The notes under the pieces were generated by a model. The model ran no database searches, was not told where the DNA came from, and saw nothing but the letters and a program-made list of their open reading frames with translations. 13,599 nt of DNA from Dissophora ornata (Eukaryota; Mortierellomycota; Mortierellomycetes; Mortierellales; Mortierellaceae). The position numbers and the translations under genes were made by a program. Positions 1 to 9,792 of the stretch are shown here, in pieces (position 1 is the stretch's first letter; every line of letters begins with the position of its first letter). The stretch spans positions 5,423 to 19,021 of the forward strand of contig MU617213.1 in the NCBI GenBank assembly GCA_025201705.1, in the 5' to 3' direction.

Positions 1-135
1 TCGAGTTGGCAGAGAGTCTGGTTTAGAATAGTGGAGTAATAGTAGAGAGTCGTCTTCAAAGAAATAAAATCACTTCTTTTTCGCAACGAAAAAAAATGCA
101 GATGCCAATAACGACAAGCAGGAGCCGCTTGGACT

Positions 136-656
136 TTATCTGTTTGGCCAGTGTTGGCATTCCACCATTGAATGAGCGAAATGAGCGACATTCGGCAAGA
201 GAATCGGGTTGCTGTTCACACAAGATGGAGAAACGCTCTCTATGCTCCTTTGACACTGCCATACTAACGTCGTAACACATGCACACTGTTCCTTGATTTC
301 TCGCTCGGTCGACTCATCGAATGGCTTAAGCATTCCTTCCAGGATGCGGATCACCTCTGGCCAAGAGGAGTCCTCGAAGAATAATAGCGTTGCCTTTAAT
401 TTCGAGCTTTGGAAGGAGAAGGGCTCAAAATATATTCCTTGAGAACTACAAGCCAGTCGAGCACGGAAAACACGACATTGAGGAAGATATTCAAAAACTT
501 TTGATCATCCAAGTTCTCCTTGAACCCGCGAACTCTTCTGTTAATTCTCCCAGTCTCCAGTGAATATTTCAATATTTGTAACAGGAGCACCCCCAAAGAT
601 ACTAAACCCACCACTGACACCAGATTTCCCAATCTCAACAACCTAGACGACCACAT
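136..656 (-). pseudogene. Possible broken or unrecognised small membrane protein gene
   Basis: I do not recognise a family. On the minus strand an ATG at 656 opens a frame whose first 25 residues include a hydrophobic stretch (VSVVGLVSLGVLLLQIL). A charged segment and a second hydrophobic segment (FLNVVFSVLDWLVVL) follow, and this frame stops near 396. A second, protein-like frame overlaps it and runs on to a stop at 136-138, with charged helical-looking content such as WPEVIRILEGMLKPFDEST. The two frames would join after a one-base change in the T run (plus strand about 424-433, ctcaaaatat). That would give one product of about 173 residues with two membrane segments. Alternatives are a 53-nt intron with a poor GTTTTT donor ending at a TAG near 445, a sequencing error in the homopolymer, or chance. 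A stop codon lies in frame upstream of 656, so the start is not extended. No homology can be claimed. Confidence 0.28.
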
Positions 657-1858
657 AGGTTTATAGCTTGTAGATCTGCTTCAATAAACGGGCACCAGTT
701 GTACTCTAGCACAGTGGTGGTCATTGGACATTTGTGTCTCTTCCTACAAGCTTCGAGGCGACTGGGAGAAGCGTTGAGAGCTATGGGATCGAGTATGAAG
801 GTTTCTATTGACTTATGCTAGGCTGAATAAAAAGGCCGAGAAACCCCGCGCGTCAATTTGATCCACTTTGCCATGTTAAGTTTCGTCTATGGCATCACGT
901 TGGGGTTCTGTTTTCACAACGAGGTTAAGTTCCATGATTACACATGGTGGCAACCCCGTCTGTAGATGGGATATATATTTTTTTTTTATTGAGAGTAAAA
1001 TCATCCTCGTTGAGTGTTTTCGGAGCATGGTCAGGCTGACCGGTCTTCTTTCTCGTTGAAATCTGTGACTCCAATGGCGAGGCGTCCCAGCTTGAGACCG
1101 AAAACACTGGGGCTGCTAGCACGATAGTTGGCTGACTCAGTCTCTTTACTATCAGGCGTCTCAACGGACTTGTCTGTGATGGTAACACCAAGACAGATGT
1201 TGTTTCCAAGAGAGATGCCATAGCAACGGCAAGGCATGGTGTTCTGGCTGGAAGTGTCTTTTGTCATTGAAAATGATAAACGGGAGGACGTTTCCTACAG
1301 CAGAAGCAGGGTATAAGCAGCAGGCTTTAGCAAAAAGACGTCAAGTGACAAATAACAACCAGAGACACGTACTGTGTTTGAAGTGAGAGTAACGCGTAAA
1401 CTGGGAGATGTGGTTGGGGAGTGCTCCTGACAATCCATGGACAGCATTGCTTCTTATATGACCAACGACGAGACAAAGCGCCAAGAGAAATATATGAGCC
1501 CTCCTGCAGCACCGCCCAATCACAGTCTTGCCTGTCACCAGAGACATGGGAAAAATAGTGATTTGGCACAAGATACAACTGGTCTAAAACTTGTTTTTCC
1601 CATGGGCGTCGGTGATAGCTCAGAGCACAGATGCAAGCGCGTGCCTCGTTTTTTTTGCTTGCCAAGGAATATTTCCAGACATTCCAGATAAGCGACTGTT
1701 TTGAATCTACGCGGGCGTTGCATAGATATATTGCGATGGTACAATAACTGGCTTGGGGCAGCCAAGCGTTCATGGCGACCTTGCTTTTCGACCCTTCAAT
1801 GTCGGCTCTTCCTGTCAAACTGAAGCAGAATTCAGTAAGCGTTGGATTGGGGACGTGG

Positions 1859-1889
<31 letters not shown>

Positions 1890-2095
1890 CTTTGCTCTAC
1901 TGATGAAATGTTGCTGCAATAGTAATTGAACTTTGTACGAGAGGAGCCGCTCATTCGGATAATTGGTATTTGGGCCTGCCAGAGCAGACAATCACCCGAA
2001 GCTATCGTCCATCTTCTTGTCGTGGAGTCAGGAGTGCAAGTGAACAAAGGGCGGGACATACATGGTCCTGGCCTTTGGATAATAAGTTTGAGTCT
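657..2095. other. Gene-poor stretch without a supported gene
   Basis: I find no convincing gene here. Several open frames exist, but none shows a family signature or a conserved splice pattern. The longest is a minus-strand frame of 163 codons (1327-1818), rich in Cys and Trp and with no clear domain. Another is a 78-codon minus-strand frame (1031-1267) with an ATG start. Both could be chance or decayed sequence. A T run lies at about 979-988. No tRNA-like cloverleaf, terminal inverted repeat or transposase motif was seen. Confidence 0.5.
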
Positions 2096-2540
2096 TCATG
2101 TTATTCGACTCTGCCAGCTATTAATTATCCTACAGGCCATGTGAATCCAGAGCAGAATTATGACAAGACCATCGATGTGAAGTTGGTGGCGGCAGCTGCG
2201 TTCAATCGATAGAACTTGTCGAACAGAACCGACGATGACCAGTGCCTTTGCGTCCTTTGGGAGGGCGAGTCGTTTGCTGATGCAGGCACTGTGGTTGCTG
2301 ATCCGATCTGCACCGGCCGGCCTGCTGTGGTCTCGAACGTCGCGTATTAGCGGACGATAGTAGATCGACGGATCCCAGGTGTGGGGGACGTCGGTTTTAT
2401 GGCCTTGGATGCGTCTGAGGTGGTCGGCAGATGCGCCTGCCGCCCCGCGTTTCTTTTGGGATCAGAGCGGGCAACACAGAGGTGATGTAGTCCAAGTGGA
2501 ACTTGTCGCTGGACAGACCGGTGCATTGGGCCTCATAAAG
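2096..2540 (-). pseudogene. Decayed protein-coding remnant of unknown family
   Basis: Two minus-strand frames read like genuine protein and have many C- or G-ending codons, like the real genes nearby and unlike the flanking DNA. The first frame (2540 to a stop at 2397-2399) contains TGLSSDKFHLDYITSVLPAL. The second (open from about 2461 to a stop at 2096-2098) contains GHKTDVPHTWDPSIYYRPL and later LALPKDAKALVIVG. They differ by one base and would be continuous if one G were removed from the GGGG run at about 2444-2447 on the minus strand. The second frame has no ATG near its start, and neither frame has a clear start or end, so this looks like a fragment of a broken gene or of an old mobile element. 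I do not recognise the family. Protein-like quality fades after about 2150. Confidence 0.35.
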
Positions 2541-2735
2541 TCAGTTTCCGGGTACGCGTCAAATTGCTGAGGTCGGTCCTTGGAAATAGTCAGTCACGGA
2601 GGAACACGGTTCACAAGAAACAGAAAAAAAACCCTTTGGTCTCTCATTCCCTTCATTCATCTTCCTCTTCAATTCACTTTCCTTCATTCTATAACCGCCA
2701 TCTTCGGCGCCACCAAATCGGAGCTTCCGGAAACC

Positions 2736-5025
2736 ATGGAAACTTCAGGACCAAAGCTCCGGCAACGGTCCGCCCCTGGCCCCTCGTCCTCATCCGACCG
2801 CGATGCAGACCCCACCTCAACCACAGCCGCTTCAGACCAGGCCTCGACCATCCTCTCCTCGTCCGTCCAGGGCGCGAGTTACCTGGTCCTACTTCAATTC
2901 ATCTCTCGGATGCTCACCTTCACTCTCAACCAAATCCTCCTGCGCTTCACATCTGCAGAGACGCTCGGGATTGCCTCTGTGCAACTAGAATTGCTCTTAA
3001 ACACGATTCTCTTCCTCTCGAGAGAGGGTGTTCGGTGTGCGGCCATCCGTGTCAGTGACGATACCGACGCATCCAACATGACCGCATCAGACAGCGCACA
3101 GAACAGCCAGGAAAAGACAAATCGTGATCAGAGGGGGATCAGCAGCAGTAGCGACGATAGCATCACCAACGAAGGTACTGAGCCCCGACCTGGTTCAGAA
3201 GGTTATCGACTCCAGAAGCTTGTCAATATGGTCTATGCTCCGATCCCTGTGGGCGCACTGATGACATGCCTCGCCGTGGGTTACTATCTCTCCCAGGTTG
3301 ACGATGATGCCGAACGTCTGTACCCGGGTTTTAGGATGTCGATCTACCTGTATGGACTTTCGGCGTTGATTGAGTTGTTAGCAGAACCCATGTTCATGGT
3401 GGCTCAGTATAAGCTTTGGTTCAAAACCCGAGTCTCCGTAGAGGGCACAGCAGTAATTGTGAGGTGCGTGTTAACATGCGCACTGACGATCTACGGCGCT
3501 CGAGAGGTTGTTGTCGAGGCGTCACATCACCAGAATCACCACGCTCATGAGAAATCGTCGTCGTCATCGTCGATGAGTGCGAATACGATGGGCGTGCTAG
3601 CGTTCGCGATTGCCCAGTTCGCGTATGCATTGTTGACGCTGGGAGGGTTCCTCCTGTCGTTCTGGAGTAAGAGTGCAGAGAAGCACAGACGAGAGAAGCA
3701 GCGCTTATTGGAGGCACATGAAAAATATCATGGAGACAAGGGTGAAGACGTGGATGATCAGGATGAGGATGAGGTTGCGCTGAAGGCGCTCCTGCCGAGG
3801 AAGCTCATCAGAACTACCAGGGATGGCAAGCAGGAGTACTTTTATTTTGACACTGAGCTGTTGAAGCTTTCAAAGACGCTGACAGCCCAGTCGCTGCTGA
3901 AACATATCTTGACAGAGGGAGACAAGATGATCATGACAGGATTCGCAACCAAGGAAAGTCAAGGCGCATACGCCTTTGTGGTCAACTATGGTCAGTAACC
4001 ATACCCCAGTTTATCATTCAAGGACGGCGTGCATTCTTTTGTGGATCAAATTCAAAAATGCTGACACCATATTATATGCATCTACTCCAACAGGCTCCTT
4101 GATCGCCAGAATTCTTTTTCAACCAATGGAGGAGACGGGCAGGACGTTGTTCAGCAAACTTTTGAGCGATGTCGGGCCAGTATCCCAAAAACATACCAGC
4201 AAGGAGAAATTATCATCAGCAACGACAAGCGCATCGTCCTCTACCATCTTAACACAGACCCAACGCTCCAGCCTCATCCTCTCCCGCAATTTGCTCCTGA
4301 CTATTATGAAGTTCCACGTCCTTCTCGGTCTGATTTTCATTGCATTTGGCACGCACTATACAGCTACACTTATCGACCTTGTCGTCGGTAGTTATTGGTC
4401 CCGCGAGACACCTGTTGCCACAGTCTTGTCTTTATATTGTTGGTATGTTCCCATCATGGGTCTCAACGGTATCACGGAGGCTGTTGTTCAGGCCGTCGCG
4501 TCCGAGAAGGAGCTAGGCACGCTCTCGTATTGGATGGTTGGATTCTCGGCTGTTTTCTGTGGTACTGGCGCGTTCCTGATGGGCGTGATGGGCTTGGGCG
4601 CCAAAGGAATTGTGTTGGCCAACTGCGTCAATCTGATAATGCGAATTATTTGGAGCATGTGGTTCCTCTCTGGGTATTATGGGCGGTATATTCCAGAAGG
4701 TGGACCGTCGCCGGTAGCAGGAGCAGCAACAGCAACTAGCGGCGGCAGCAAGCCCAGGAATATGGGAGGCGTGGCGAAGACGTTTTCGTATGTCCCGTGG
4801 AGAAACATTATCCCAAGCCCTGCGGTGCTTGCAGCCTTTGGAGCTGCATACGTGATCACGGCCGCGAGCGAGCAATGGATTGGATGGGATCGATTGTATG
4901 ACAAGGGGATGCATTTGGGGGTTGGAGTGGCTACGTTCGTGGCGGTCATGGGGGTGGTGTATATCGCTGAGAAGCCATTTATGAGAGAGATTCAGAACGT
5001 GGTCCGACAGCGGCGAAATAAATAG
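2736..5025 (+). CDS. RFT1: RFT1-type oligosaccharide flippase-related ER membrane protein
   Basis: RFT1-family protein of the endoplasmic reticulum. It is needed for the Man5GlcNAc2-PP-dolichol step of N-glycan precursor assembly; whether it is itself the flippase is debated. Exon 1 is 2736-3990 and exon 2 is 4094-5025; the 103-nt intron (donor GTCAGT, CTGAC at 4061-4065, acceptor CAG) splits a Gly codon. The product is 728 residues. Family signatures are QFISRMLTFTLNQILLRFTS (residues about 54-73), LSREGVR (94-100), the stretch around MTGFATKESQGAYAFVVNYG (400-419), RILFQPMEET just after the splice, and YCWYVPIMGLNGITEAVVQA in the C-terminal half. Many hydrophobic segments fit a polytopic protein of the MOP superfamily. 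It is longer than human (541) or yeast (574) RFT1. The extra length comes from an unstructured N-terminus, a polar insert at 107-155, a His/Ser insert at 263-282, and an acidic loop at 330-348. The start is the first in-frame ATG, with good context (aaaccATGg). Confidence 0.93.
5017..5022 (+). terminator. AATAAA overlapping the end of RFT1, possible poly(A) signal
   Basis: An AATAAA sits inside the last codons of RFT1, directly before its TAG stop. It may arise from coding sequence, but no better AATAAA follows on the plus strand before the next gene's coding region. Confidence 0.25.
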
Positions 5026-5049
5026 ATATTTTGCAAACTACACAATGCT

Positions 5050-5055
5050 TTTATT
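5050..5055 (-). terminator. Candidate poly(A) signal of the hexosaminidase gene
   Basis: TTTATT on the plus strand reads AATAAA on the minus strand, about 72 nt past the hexosaminidase stop at 5127-5129. Cleavage 15-30 nt further on would put the 3' end within or next to the RFT1 stop codon, so the two 3' ends would overlap. Confidence 0.45.
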
Positions 5056-5126
5056 TTTTCATGATGGGGCTTTCTTTCTTACAGATCCCATACAACAAGG
5101 CAATATAATTACATAAATGTCAGTGT

Positions 5127-8029
5127 CTAGGCGAGACATGCTTCTGGGTGCTTACGGCACCAAGACGGAAACATTGGTGCTGCAGCGACACCGATCTGAA
5201 GTAGTCGCTCTCTGGCAGCAATCAACCGTTTCGTCGCTTGCATCAACGGACGGATTTGTCCTTGCTCATCCCTCGTACCACTCCAGAGCACCTCTGCAGC
5301 AGCGGCAGACCGTGGCCAGAGATTGGGATCGAGATTCGAGGAAGAGGTTTGTTCAGCCCACATGCAGACTTCGCCTCCATAAACCATCTTTTGCTGTTCC
5401 GCGTTGAGCTCGTCCGTGAGGCTGTATGAGTAGACTAGTTTTGTTGCGAAGAGGGGGCAAAAAAATATGGGTAGAAGATCATGTGGGTCAGTCATTTGAA
5501 GGTGCATTGCGGTGGTAACGGAGGTGTAGTGTAGGAAGCGTGAAAGGGCTTATTACTTCGCTGCCAATTGGAATAGCTACACCAGCTGTTGCCCTTAGAA
5601 CCAATGCTCCACGCGCCACTGCCGCAATCCAGGTACCAGTACTCGGCGCTGGACAAAATCACCGGCCGTCCTTGTTCAATCACTGCAATGCGAAGAGAAG
5701 CCAGAGAAATGTTAGCCTTCTCCAGGGGACATATACACAAAGCAGTTCCAATCGAGATTGGAATATAAATAAAAAATGCCATTGTTACCTCGCTTTGCGT
5801 TGGCAGCGTTCTTCCAGACCTGCACAATCGCAGACTCTGGCAGCTTGACGTTGTGTTCCAAAGCAATCTCCTCCCACACAATAACCCGTTTCCCTCCTCC
5901 CAGAAACATCGCCAGAGCTCTATCCAAATAGACCTCCAACAACCTATCCTCCCCATTCTGTGATCCACTCCCTGTCCTCCTCATCCCCTTCTCCATTTCC
6001 TTTGTCAAACCCGAACCCGGCAAGTTTTTCTCGTATTCTGCACGATGTCCCGGGTTTTTGATATAGTCCGCCAAACGATCAGATGTTTTCCAACATTTGA
6101 AACTGACTTCATCACCACCAGCGTGGACTTGTGAATCGGGGAATTGAGCGGACCATTCTTTGATGAGAGTCTCAAGGACAGTGTAGGTGAACGGTTCAAG
6201 GGGATCCAGTTGACCGGCGGGTGGTTCTGCTGCGTAGACATTGTGGGGTTGTTGGTCGAGACACACGGTTATGTTGGGGAAGGCGCGTCCCCAGCTGGCA
6301 GTGTGACCTGGGGCATCAAACTCGGGAAGTACACGAATTCCACGCTAAAACAGGAAAAAATAAATAAATAGATGGTTAATACATACTTTGTTCTATGATC
6401 ACAAGAATCACAAGTCGTCAAGGGTTTTCCTTCCTCATCATCATTTTACCTCTTTGCCATATTGAATGATCGCTGCAACATCTTCTAATGTATACACCAA
6501 ATCCGGCCGCTCCGCGCCCTTGGCGGACAAGTCCGGGAAGGCCTTTGACACGAGTGGATACGACTGCTGATCCAGAACATGCCAATGAAAGACATTCAAC
6601 TTCACCAAGGACATCGCCTCTAGTGTCCGGATGATATCCTTAACAGGAAAGTAGTTGCGGGATGTGTCCAGCAAAATCCCACGATGAGAGAACCGAGGTG
6701 TATCCTTGATCGTCCATGGAACATTCGGGATGTCTAGTAGATTCTCAGTCTGTTGCGGTCCTGGTGTTGTTGTGTCAACGGTTCCTGTTGGAGCCGCGCT
6801 TGCTCGGACAAGCTGTGTAAAAGTTTCCAGTCCATGGATGACACCCCACTGCGTGCCTGCTGTCAACACTGCGTTCACACCAGAGGGAATCGCTCCCGTG
6901 TCCTGCCTCTTGACAGGTCCACGTTTATCATAGCTAGCCAGATAAACGCCAGTTGCCGCACTCTCCTGCGTTGTCGAGATCTCGAGCGAATAGGACTCGA
7001 TCATCCCAAACTCCAATGCCGCTTGGGCATCATCTACCGTAATCACCAACTCTGTCAGCACTAACGCTGTGCCAGCAGCCATAGTCCTATTGTTATAGTT
7101 TTCGACATCAGGGGCAGTAGGTGGGATGGTGGTATTGCGTTTGATCTGAAGTCGATCCATGCATCGGGCAATTGCCTTTTCCAGAATGGGATACGACGAC
7201 CCCACAGCAAGAGGCAATGTTTGGCTGTTTGACGACAATTGCACATTGATTTTGAAATCGGGGCTCAGTAAGACTTTGTCGGTTCCAAAGGAGAATGTGC
7301 GGGGGATAGGCCAGATGGGCTGTTCGTCCGGTAAGGCTTTCACGGCGTCGTTGTATACAGGCGCCAATGCTAATAATAACAATTGCAAAAAAAAATATTG
7401 CGATATATAGATATCCATTGAGAAGTAGATGATGACAAATGGCGAGATCCAATTAGAGACTGAACACACCGCAGCGACGTTTTGTTTTGCTATGGGGGGC
7501 GGGGTTGTAGCTTACGGTGACGATCCTGCCAAGGTTTGAGGACGAGTAGAACTATTACGACCGTTGTGACGGCCAGGACGCCTCCCAGAATCAAATAACG
7601 GACCCAATTTCGACCCCAGTGTGTGCTCGTATGGATACATCCTGCTTCGTTGTTCTTTTCCGGAGCCTGGAGGAGATGGCGCAAAGAGGCTCGTGTGAGA
7701 GAAGGGTCCATATCGATACTGGTGCGCCCGCGAGCCTCATCGCTGTCAGGATCGGCTGTCTATTTAGTCCGACGGAAGACCGGTTTATCCGAGAGATGTC
7801 CGTGGGTGTTGTGTGTGTGTGTGTGTGTTGTTCGTGTGGGAAATTAGCCCACATTAGGTGCCACGAGAAGGTGGTGGTTCTTTTTGTGTGAGCAATTGAT
7901 TTTCAAAAAAAATATTTGACATATCCCACAACACACTTTTTCCTGTTTTTTTACCTCAATGTCGTCTGCAGGCAAGGCAGCGTAGGAATGAGCCGAAGCT
8001 GGGCCCGCATTCTTTTTTGCTAATGACAT
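5127..8029 (-). CDS. GH20 beta-N-acetylhexosaminidase with N-terminal membrane anchor
   Basis: Glycoside hydrolase family 20 enzyme, which removes terminal beta-GlcNAc or GalNAc by substrate-assisted catalysis. Exons on the minus strand: 8029-7955, 7759-7516, 7369-6450, 6344-5789, 5682-5557 and 5434-5127, all with GT-AG borders and consistent phase; the product is 742 residues. A cytoplasmic tail (1-79) is followed by one helix (about 80-99, YLILGGVLAVTTVVIVLLVL), then a GH20b-like domain (about 115-330) and the catalytic barrel. Key residues are the Arg of SHRGILLDTSRNYF (336), HWHVLD (368), PEFDAPGHT, the catalytic Asp-Glu pair of HAGGDEVSFKCW (491-492), VIVWEE, AEYWYLD, SWCSYSNWQRIYSYS across the last intron, GGEVCMWAEQ and WPRSAAAAEVLWSGTRDE. 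Sequons NTT and NRT are present. The exon 2 acceptor is my choice; an in-frame alternative at 7735 would drop eight residues. An alternative ATG at 7418 would give a signal-peptide-like start (MDIYISQYFFLQLLLLALA), but the upstream splice fits better. Confidence 0.92.
7811..7828. repeat. (GT)9 microsatellite in intron 1 of the hexosaminidase gene
   Basis: Nine perfect GT units lie inside the proposed first intron (7760-7954) of the minus-strand gene, where they read as CA repeats. They are likely length-variable between strains. Confidence 0.9.
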
Positions 8030-8706
8030 GGTGGATCGCTTGGTTCCTGATCTGATGGTTGTCCTCGAGAAGAGGAGTGCTGTGTGAAGAACAGTGGTGG
8101 ATCTTTCTCGGTGTGGTATATATTAAAAAAAGAAGCAACCAAAAATAAAATAAAAGAAGAGTACAGAAAAACCTCCTCCCCGGGTTGCAAGGATTATGAA
8201 AGAGGTTTGCAGAGTCTGTTGGTTCCCCCTTCCCCCCAGTAAAGTGCTTCTGTACAAGTCAAACCGAAGGTTGGTCCGACTGAAATTGGATAATCAAAAC
8301 GAAAAATTGCGCAGGGCTTTCTCGTTTTGCAGTGTGTGTGGCGAAAGAGGGTCAGGTTGAAGGGAGGAGAATGCAATAAAAAGGTGAAAAGAAGAAAAGG
8401 AAGGATAATTTTATATGAGGGTACCCAACACCCGTTTCCCAAAAAAAACGCGGGCTGGCCCTTGCGCCCATCGTTTTTATCCACGAGACTTGTCTGCCAC
8501 GGTGCTTGGGGTTGGTATAGAATTCATGCATGCTAAAACTATGTGCCGTAACTTGGGCTGGTCTGGCTGATCACGTGTACATCGGTGACTGTCCAGGCGC
8601 ACAAACAAACAACTGTTGCATGGAGGCAAAAGAAAGTACTTGATGGATGGCTGCATTCGCTCTTTTTTTGTTTCCTCAGTACCTCGCATCCTAGTAGCCT
8701 TACATC
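8030..8706. promoter_or_regulatory. Shared head-to-head promoter region of hexosaminidase and RPB8
   Basis: This 677-nt gap separates the divergent ATGs of the hexosaminidase (8029, minus) and RPB8 (8707, plus). It contains no convincing ORF. It holds a TATATA at 8117-8122, about 90 nt upstream of the hexosaminidase ATG, A/T-rich tracts, a palindromic CACGTG box at 8572-8577 about 130 nt upstream of the RPB8 ATG, and a pyrimidine-rich stretch just before the RPB8 start. Which signals are used cannot be read from the sequence. Confidence 0.5.
8572..8577. promoter_or_regulatory. CACGTG E-box
   Basis: A palindromic CACGTG (context gaTCACGTGtac) lies in the shared promoter. This is the core site of bHLH factors such as Cbf1, Pho4 or USF types. 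A hexamer occurs by chance often, so function rests only on its position. Confidence 0.3.
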
Positions 8707-9614
8707 ATGTCCGGCAAAGACAACATCATCTTCTCTGATATCTTTGACATCAAGGATGTCGATGGCGCCGGAAAGAAGTTCGACAAGGGTAATGAACGAA
8801 AATTGAGAGGAGGGGGGGAGGGGATCACTCTGACCCTTTGTCCTTCGCCATGGTCAAAACACATGGAGCTCTTCGACCATTCCAATAGATCAGGAGGACC
8901 GACCCAGGACTCTGGGGGAAAAAAACAACCGATAAGCTAACCCACCGCTTTACCTTCTATCACTGCCATTGTTTTTTAGTCTCGCGTATCAATGCTCGCA
9001 GCGAAAACTACGAGATGGAATTGACTCTGGATATCAACAACGAGTTGTACCCACTCGAGATTGGCGAAAAGTTTTCGCTCGTCCTGGCTACTTCCCTTTC
9101 CACATCTGGACCCGTTGGAAACGACACCACGGGAACTCAGGAGAGCTGGCGTGAGAAGGTCGGAGGCGAGAGGACTCTGGCGGATGAATATGACTATGTC
9201 ATGTATGGCAAGGTTTACAAGTACGATGAGGGTCAGGGAAGCAGAGTGTAAGTCGCGTCTTTCTATGTTGTCGAGTTGTTTATTTTATCGTTCGTTGGTT
9301 TACTGGGTATAGCGGCAACAGGAAGCAGCCGCAGAGTCGTTTAAGACCTTATTGCTTGGTAGTTGAACATATATGGATCTGGACCATACGGATGTAGACC
9401 GACAACGAGCAATTGAAAGATGTCGAGCGAGCATGTTCAATAATTAACGTCATTTTGAGGATCATGAGCGACTCTTAACATCATTCTATCTTCAATCTAC
9501 AATAGCTCTGTGTACATTTCATACGGCGGTCTTTTGATGTGCCTGGAGGGCGATTTCAGACATTTGCAGAACATCAGCTTGGGCGAGAACTTGTACTTGT
9601 TGATGCGCAAGTAG
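8707..9614 (+). CDS. RPB8: DNA-directed RNA polymerases I, II and III subunit RPABC3 (RPB8)
   Basis: A small subunit shared by the three nuclear RNA polymerases, with an OB-type fold. Exons are 8707-8788, 8980-9247 and 9506-9614. Intron 1 (191 nt) has donor GTAATG, branch-like CTAAC at 8937-8941 and acceptor TTTTTTAG; intron 2 (258 nt) has donor GTAAGT. The product is 152 residues, against about 150 in human and 146 in yeast. Family signatures are IIFSDIFDIKDVDGAGKKFD at the N-terminus, VSRINARSENYEMELTLDIN across the first splice, YPLEIGEKF, the YDYVMYGKVYKYD block, VSVYISYGGLLMCLEGD across the second splice, and the terminal NLYLLMRK. The acidic/polar loop in the middle (after SLSTSGPVG) is the usual variable region. 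It is transcribed divergently from the hexosaminidase gene and faces the ThrE-like gene tail-to-tail. Confidence 0.96.
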
Positions 9615-9741
9615 GGAGGGAAAAAAATACAATCTAGAGAACTTCTCCTATACATCGACATTACCTCAGGGACCTTCTTTCGTCACCGCTCTCTATCTTC
9701 ACTCACCAGCCATCATCGTCATTTCAACAAGGAAAAATCAT

Positions 9742-9747
9742 AATAAA
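9742..9747 (+). terminator. Candidate poly(A) signal of RPB8
   Basis: AATAAA lies 128 nt after the RPB8 stop codon, in A/T-rich sequence. Confidence 0.45.
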
Positions 9748-9792
9748 AGTGCTAGAAACACAAAAGGATATTGCTAATGCTGGTAGACCTTT

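Noticed and set aside
1031..1267. 78-codon minus-strand ORF with an ATG start
   Set aside because: Short, with no recognised motif, no splice partner and no supporting context. It could be a small gene, but nothing beyond its length supports it.
2379..2570. Plus-strand ORF upstream of RFT1
   Set aside because: Antisense shadow of the GC-rich coding-like remnant on the minus strand; its translation looks unlike protein.
2580..2735. Extension of the RFT1 frame upstream of ATG 2736
   Set aside because: The open frame begins at a TTG, not an ATG, and the segment is pyrimidine-rich leader; the first ATG with good context is 2736.
7159..7410. Plus-strand ORF across the hexosaminidase start of exon 3
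   Set aside because: It is antisense to a well-supported GH20 exon and has no independent signature.
8194..8484. 96-codon minus-strand ORF in the hexosaminidase-RPB8 promoter gap
   Set aside because: Low-complexity hydrophobic and Phe-rich translation of pyrimidine-rich promoter DNA, with no motif.
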